Source: Paratrimastix pyriformis
Taxonomy: Eukaryota; Preaxostyla; Paratrimastigidae
Reading direction: 5' to 3'
DNA: 21,965 nucleotides
Assembly (NCBI GenBank): GCA_027972325.1
Contig: JAPMOS010000382.1
Location: 1 to 21,965 of the forward strand
This document shows, in pieces, positions 20,303-21,965 of this stretch. A program made the position numbers and the translations under genes. Each line of letters starts with the position of its first letter. Position 1 is the stretch's first letter. Under the pieces are notes generated by a model. It had not been told where the DNA came from, made no database searches, and was given only the letters and a program-made list of their open reading frames with translations.

Positions 20303-21599
20303 TCACATCACCCAAGAGGGAGGACGGGACCCCATCCCCACCTCCCCTCGCCCCTCCAGCAGTAGACCACCGCGGTAGGCGAATACCGGGTGATCCACCA
20401 ACCGAAAGGACGGCGGGGGCGGAAGACGAGGGGGAGCAGGCAGCGCATGCAACAGGTCAGGGGTGGGAGGAGACCCGCCCCCCACCAAGGGGGGGCGAGC
20501 TTGGGGGGAAAGCAGACCACCAGTGTCAGAAACAGAGCAGACAGGAGCAACAGACCCAGGCACAGGCAACACACTCACAACAGGCACACGGGGACAGCAG
20601 TGGGGGTTGAAGTGGGGGTGGGGGAACGGCGGGTGCCAGGGTCGGAGCAACGGACGCCGGGGGGAGCCGGGGACGCACCACCACCTTGAGGGGCTTCTTG
20701 GCCTCAGCCTTGGGCACCGAGGAGGCCCGCGGTTCGGCAACACCCTTGGGAACACGCGCAGGGGTGGGCGGGGCGTCAGGGAGGCCCTTGCGGCCCTTCT
20801 TGCGGCCCTTGGTGGGCGTGGTCTCCCACTCCGTTTCGTCGTCATCCACGGAAGCAGCATCCACATAGCTCCCTGAGGAGACGGAGAGGGTCTCAGAGTC
20901 ACGGGGGTGTGGGATGCCCCCACCAATGTGGCGCGGGGAAGGACTGGGAGGGCGGGTGTCCTTCGGGATGGACTTTGGGGGGGCTGGGGGCTCGGAAACA
21001 CGCGCAACACCGTCAAAAGAACCATCAACAACACCAGTGGCACCAGTACGACGATCCACACAAGAAATAACAGAGGAAAACGGATTGACACAGGTGGTTT
21101 TGGGGGGAGGGTCCATCGATACATGTGATGTCACAACAGGGACTGAAGAATCGACCGGTTCGTCGAGTTTCTTCTTTTGTTTCATTTTCAAATCAAGAAA
21201 AGTGGGTGGAAGTGATAAGTGGGCAACAGACGGAGGAGGACCATTGATGCTCCAGAAGATACACGCAGAGAGGATTTCAAAAACGAAGTCAAGCAAAATG
21301 GCATTGGGATCCTCTCCATCCGATTCGCTTTCATCAGAAATAATCTCAAGAATAGAGCCAAGGGTTTCACGATCAGGAATTCGGTGAAGGCACGATGCAA
21401 TACACGCGATGACTTGAGCGTGCTTCACAGCACCCTTGAAAGAATAAGAGGACCCCAGAGGACAACGAGAAAGGTCAACAGTCAAAGATTCCAAGAAAGA
21501 GGAAGAAAAGAAAGGGAAAGAGTCAGAAGATCGATGTGATGCCTGAGCGGCAGCCACTTCAACAAGAAAGGATTGCCAATCAATGCTAGAAATATCCAT
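20303..21599 (-). CDS. Unrecognised subtelomeric protein, probably two exons
   Basis: The ATG at 21599 opens an ORF of 357 aa ending at 20526. The last about 30 residues (Cys/Pro-rich) look like intron read-through. A 43-nt candidate intron with the local GTCTG donor and a CCCCCCAAG acceptor (ending about 20502) would extend the protein in phase to a stop at 20303. Residues 1-140 look helical and hydrophobic in parts. An acidic SDESESDGED stretch lies near residue 95. A Ser/Pro-rich linker follows, then ETEWETTPTKGRKKGRKG (about 250-270), a Trp-plus-basic motif reminiscent of ORF1 proteins of plain LINEs, though weakly. No signal peptide, reverse transcriptase or known enzyme domain is visible. 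It is transcribed away from the telomere, like its neighbour at 17180-19816. An 8-bp GC hairpin lies at 20476-20497. Coding status is likely; the 3' end is uncertain. Confidence 0.5.
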
Positions 21600-21638
21600 T
21601 GAAATAAGAAATAAGCCCGGCTGACGAAAAGAAGGGGC

Positions 21639-21702
21639 TCGAACGCAAGAAAAGCGGAGCGGAAAAAAGCGTTCGAAGGGTGGCTGGTGCCGGGGAGGGA
21701 GA
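21639..21702 (-). promoter_or_regulatory. Telomere-proximal 5' module with stem-loop, copy B
   Basis: Forty bases upstream of the ATG at 21599, TCGAACGC (21639-21646) pairs perfectly with GCGTTCGA (21669-21676) around a 22-nt loop. The conserved module 21665-21702 follows. On the minus strand it reads CCTCTCCCTCCCCGG, a spacer, then AGCCACCC, and it abuts the terminal telomere. It matches copy A at 19837-19873 over about 40 of 48 aligned positions when the first telomere unit is included. Confidence 0.65.
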
Positions 21703-21965
21703 GGGTTAGGGTTAGGGTTAGGGTTAGGGTTAGGGTTAGGGTTAGGGTTAGGGTTAGGGTTAGGGTTAGGGTTAGGGTTAGGGTTAGGGTTAGGGTTAGG
21801 GTTAGGGTTAGGGTTAGGGTTAGGGTTAGGGTTAGGGTTAGGTTAGGGTTAGGTTAGGGTTAGGGTTAGGGTTAGGGTTAGGGTTAGGGTTAGGGTTAGG
21901 GTTAGGGTTAGGGTTAGGGTTAGGGTTAGGGTTAGGGTTAGGGTTAGGGTTAGGGTTAGGGTTAG
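21703..21965. repeat. Chromosome-terminal telomere array
   Basis: About 44 copies of TTAGGG read on the plus strand to the window end. This identifies the right edge as a chromosome end. Two TTAGG (five-base) variant units occur close together, at about 21841-21856. Confidence 0.98.

Noticed and set aside
1-21965. tRNA, rRNA, CRISPR, prokaryotic operon features, or reverse transcriptase/transposase domains
   Set aside because: I found no convincing signature of any of these on either strand by reading.

Overview
This window is the right-hand end of a eukaryotic chromosome. It ends in about 263 bases of TTAGGG telomere repeat (21703-21965). Genes are intron-rich, with spliceosomal introns mostly 39-190 nt long. 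The protein architectures (IPT/TIG, filamin-like and REJ-like modules in one secreted giant; ubiquitin-binding helices fused to DUF3626) fit a unicellular relative of animals and fungi or another Amorphea protist. The sequence alone does not fix the species. Composition is extremely GC-rich on the left (about 1-8050) and more moderate to the right.

Layout from left to right. (1) 1-13797, minus strand: one giant gene, 3' part outside the window. I resolve 24 exons and about 3,830 codons. They encode a signal peptide, two filamin-like modules, four Ig/E-set modules, seven IPT/TIG modules with one filamin-like module among them, at least a dozen filamin-like modules, and an REJ/PKD-like region. 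It looks like a giant cell-surface adhesion or receptor protein. (2) 13798-13919: a 122-bp divergent promoter gap. (3) 13920-17066, plus strand: a 16- or 17-exon gene for a protein of about 700 aa with several MIU/UIM-like helices and a C-terminal DUF3626 domain. (4) 17180-19816, minus strand: a long uninterrupted ORF (878 aa) with a signal peptide and a C-terminal segment resembling the Cys box, QQD box and zinc ribbon of ubiquitin-specific proteases, but with no His box. (5) 19828-19896: stem-loop, short conserved module and an interstitial telomere tract. (6) 19897-20302: inverted-repeat-rich noncoding DNA. (7) 20303-21599, minus strand: an unrecognised subtelomeric gene. (8) 21639-21710: a second copy of the stem-loop and module, running straight into the terminal telomere.

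Three things stand out. First, 36 of the 39 introns I can place start with GTC, mostly GTCYG, not GTRAGT. Exon lengths, phases and domain continuity support these boundaries. Second, the first 15 introns of the giant gene after its signal-peptide intron are all phase 1, so 14 consecutive exons are a multiple of three long, an exon-shuffling signature; this pattern and the base composition both change at one intron (8048-8123). Third, the two subtelomeric ORFs encode unrelated proteins, yet each starts next to a telomere tract behind the same 45-bp module and a stem-loop whose sequence differs but whose pairing is kept. This suggests a telomere-anchored cassette or element family.
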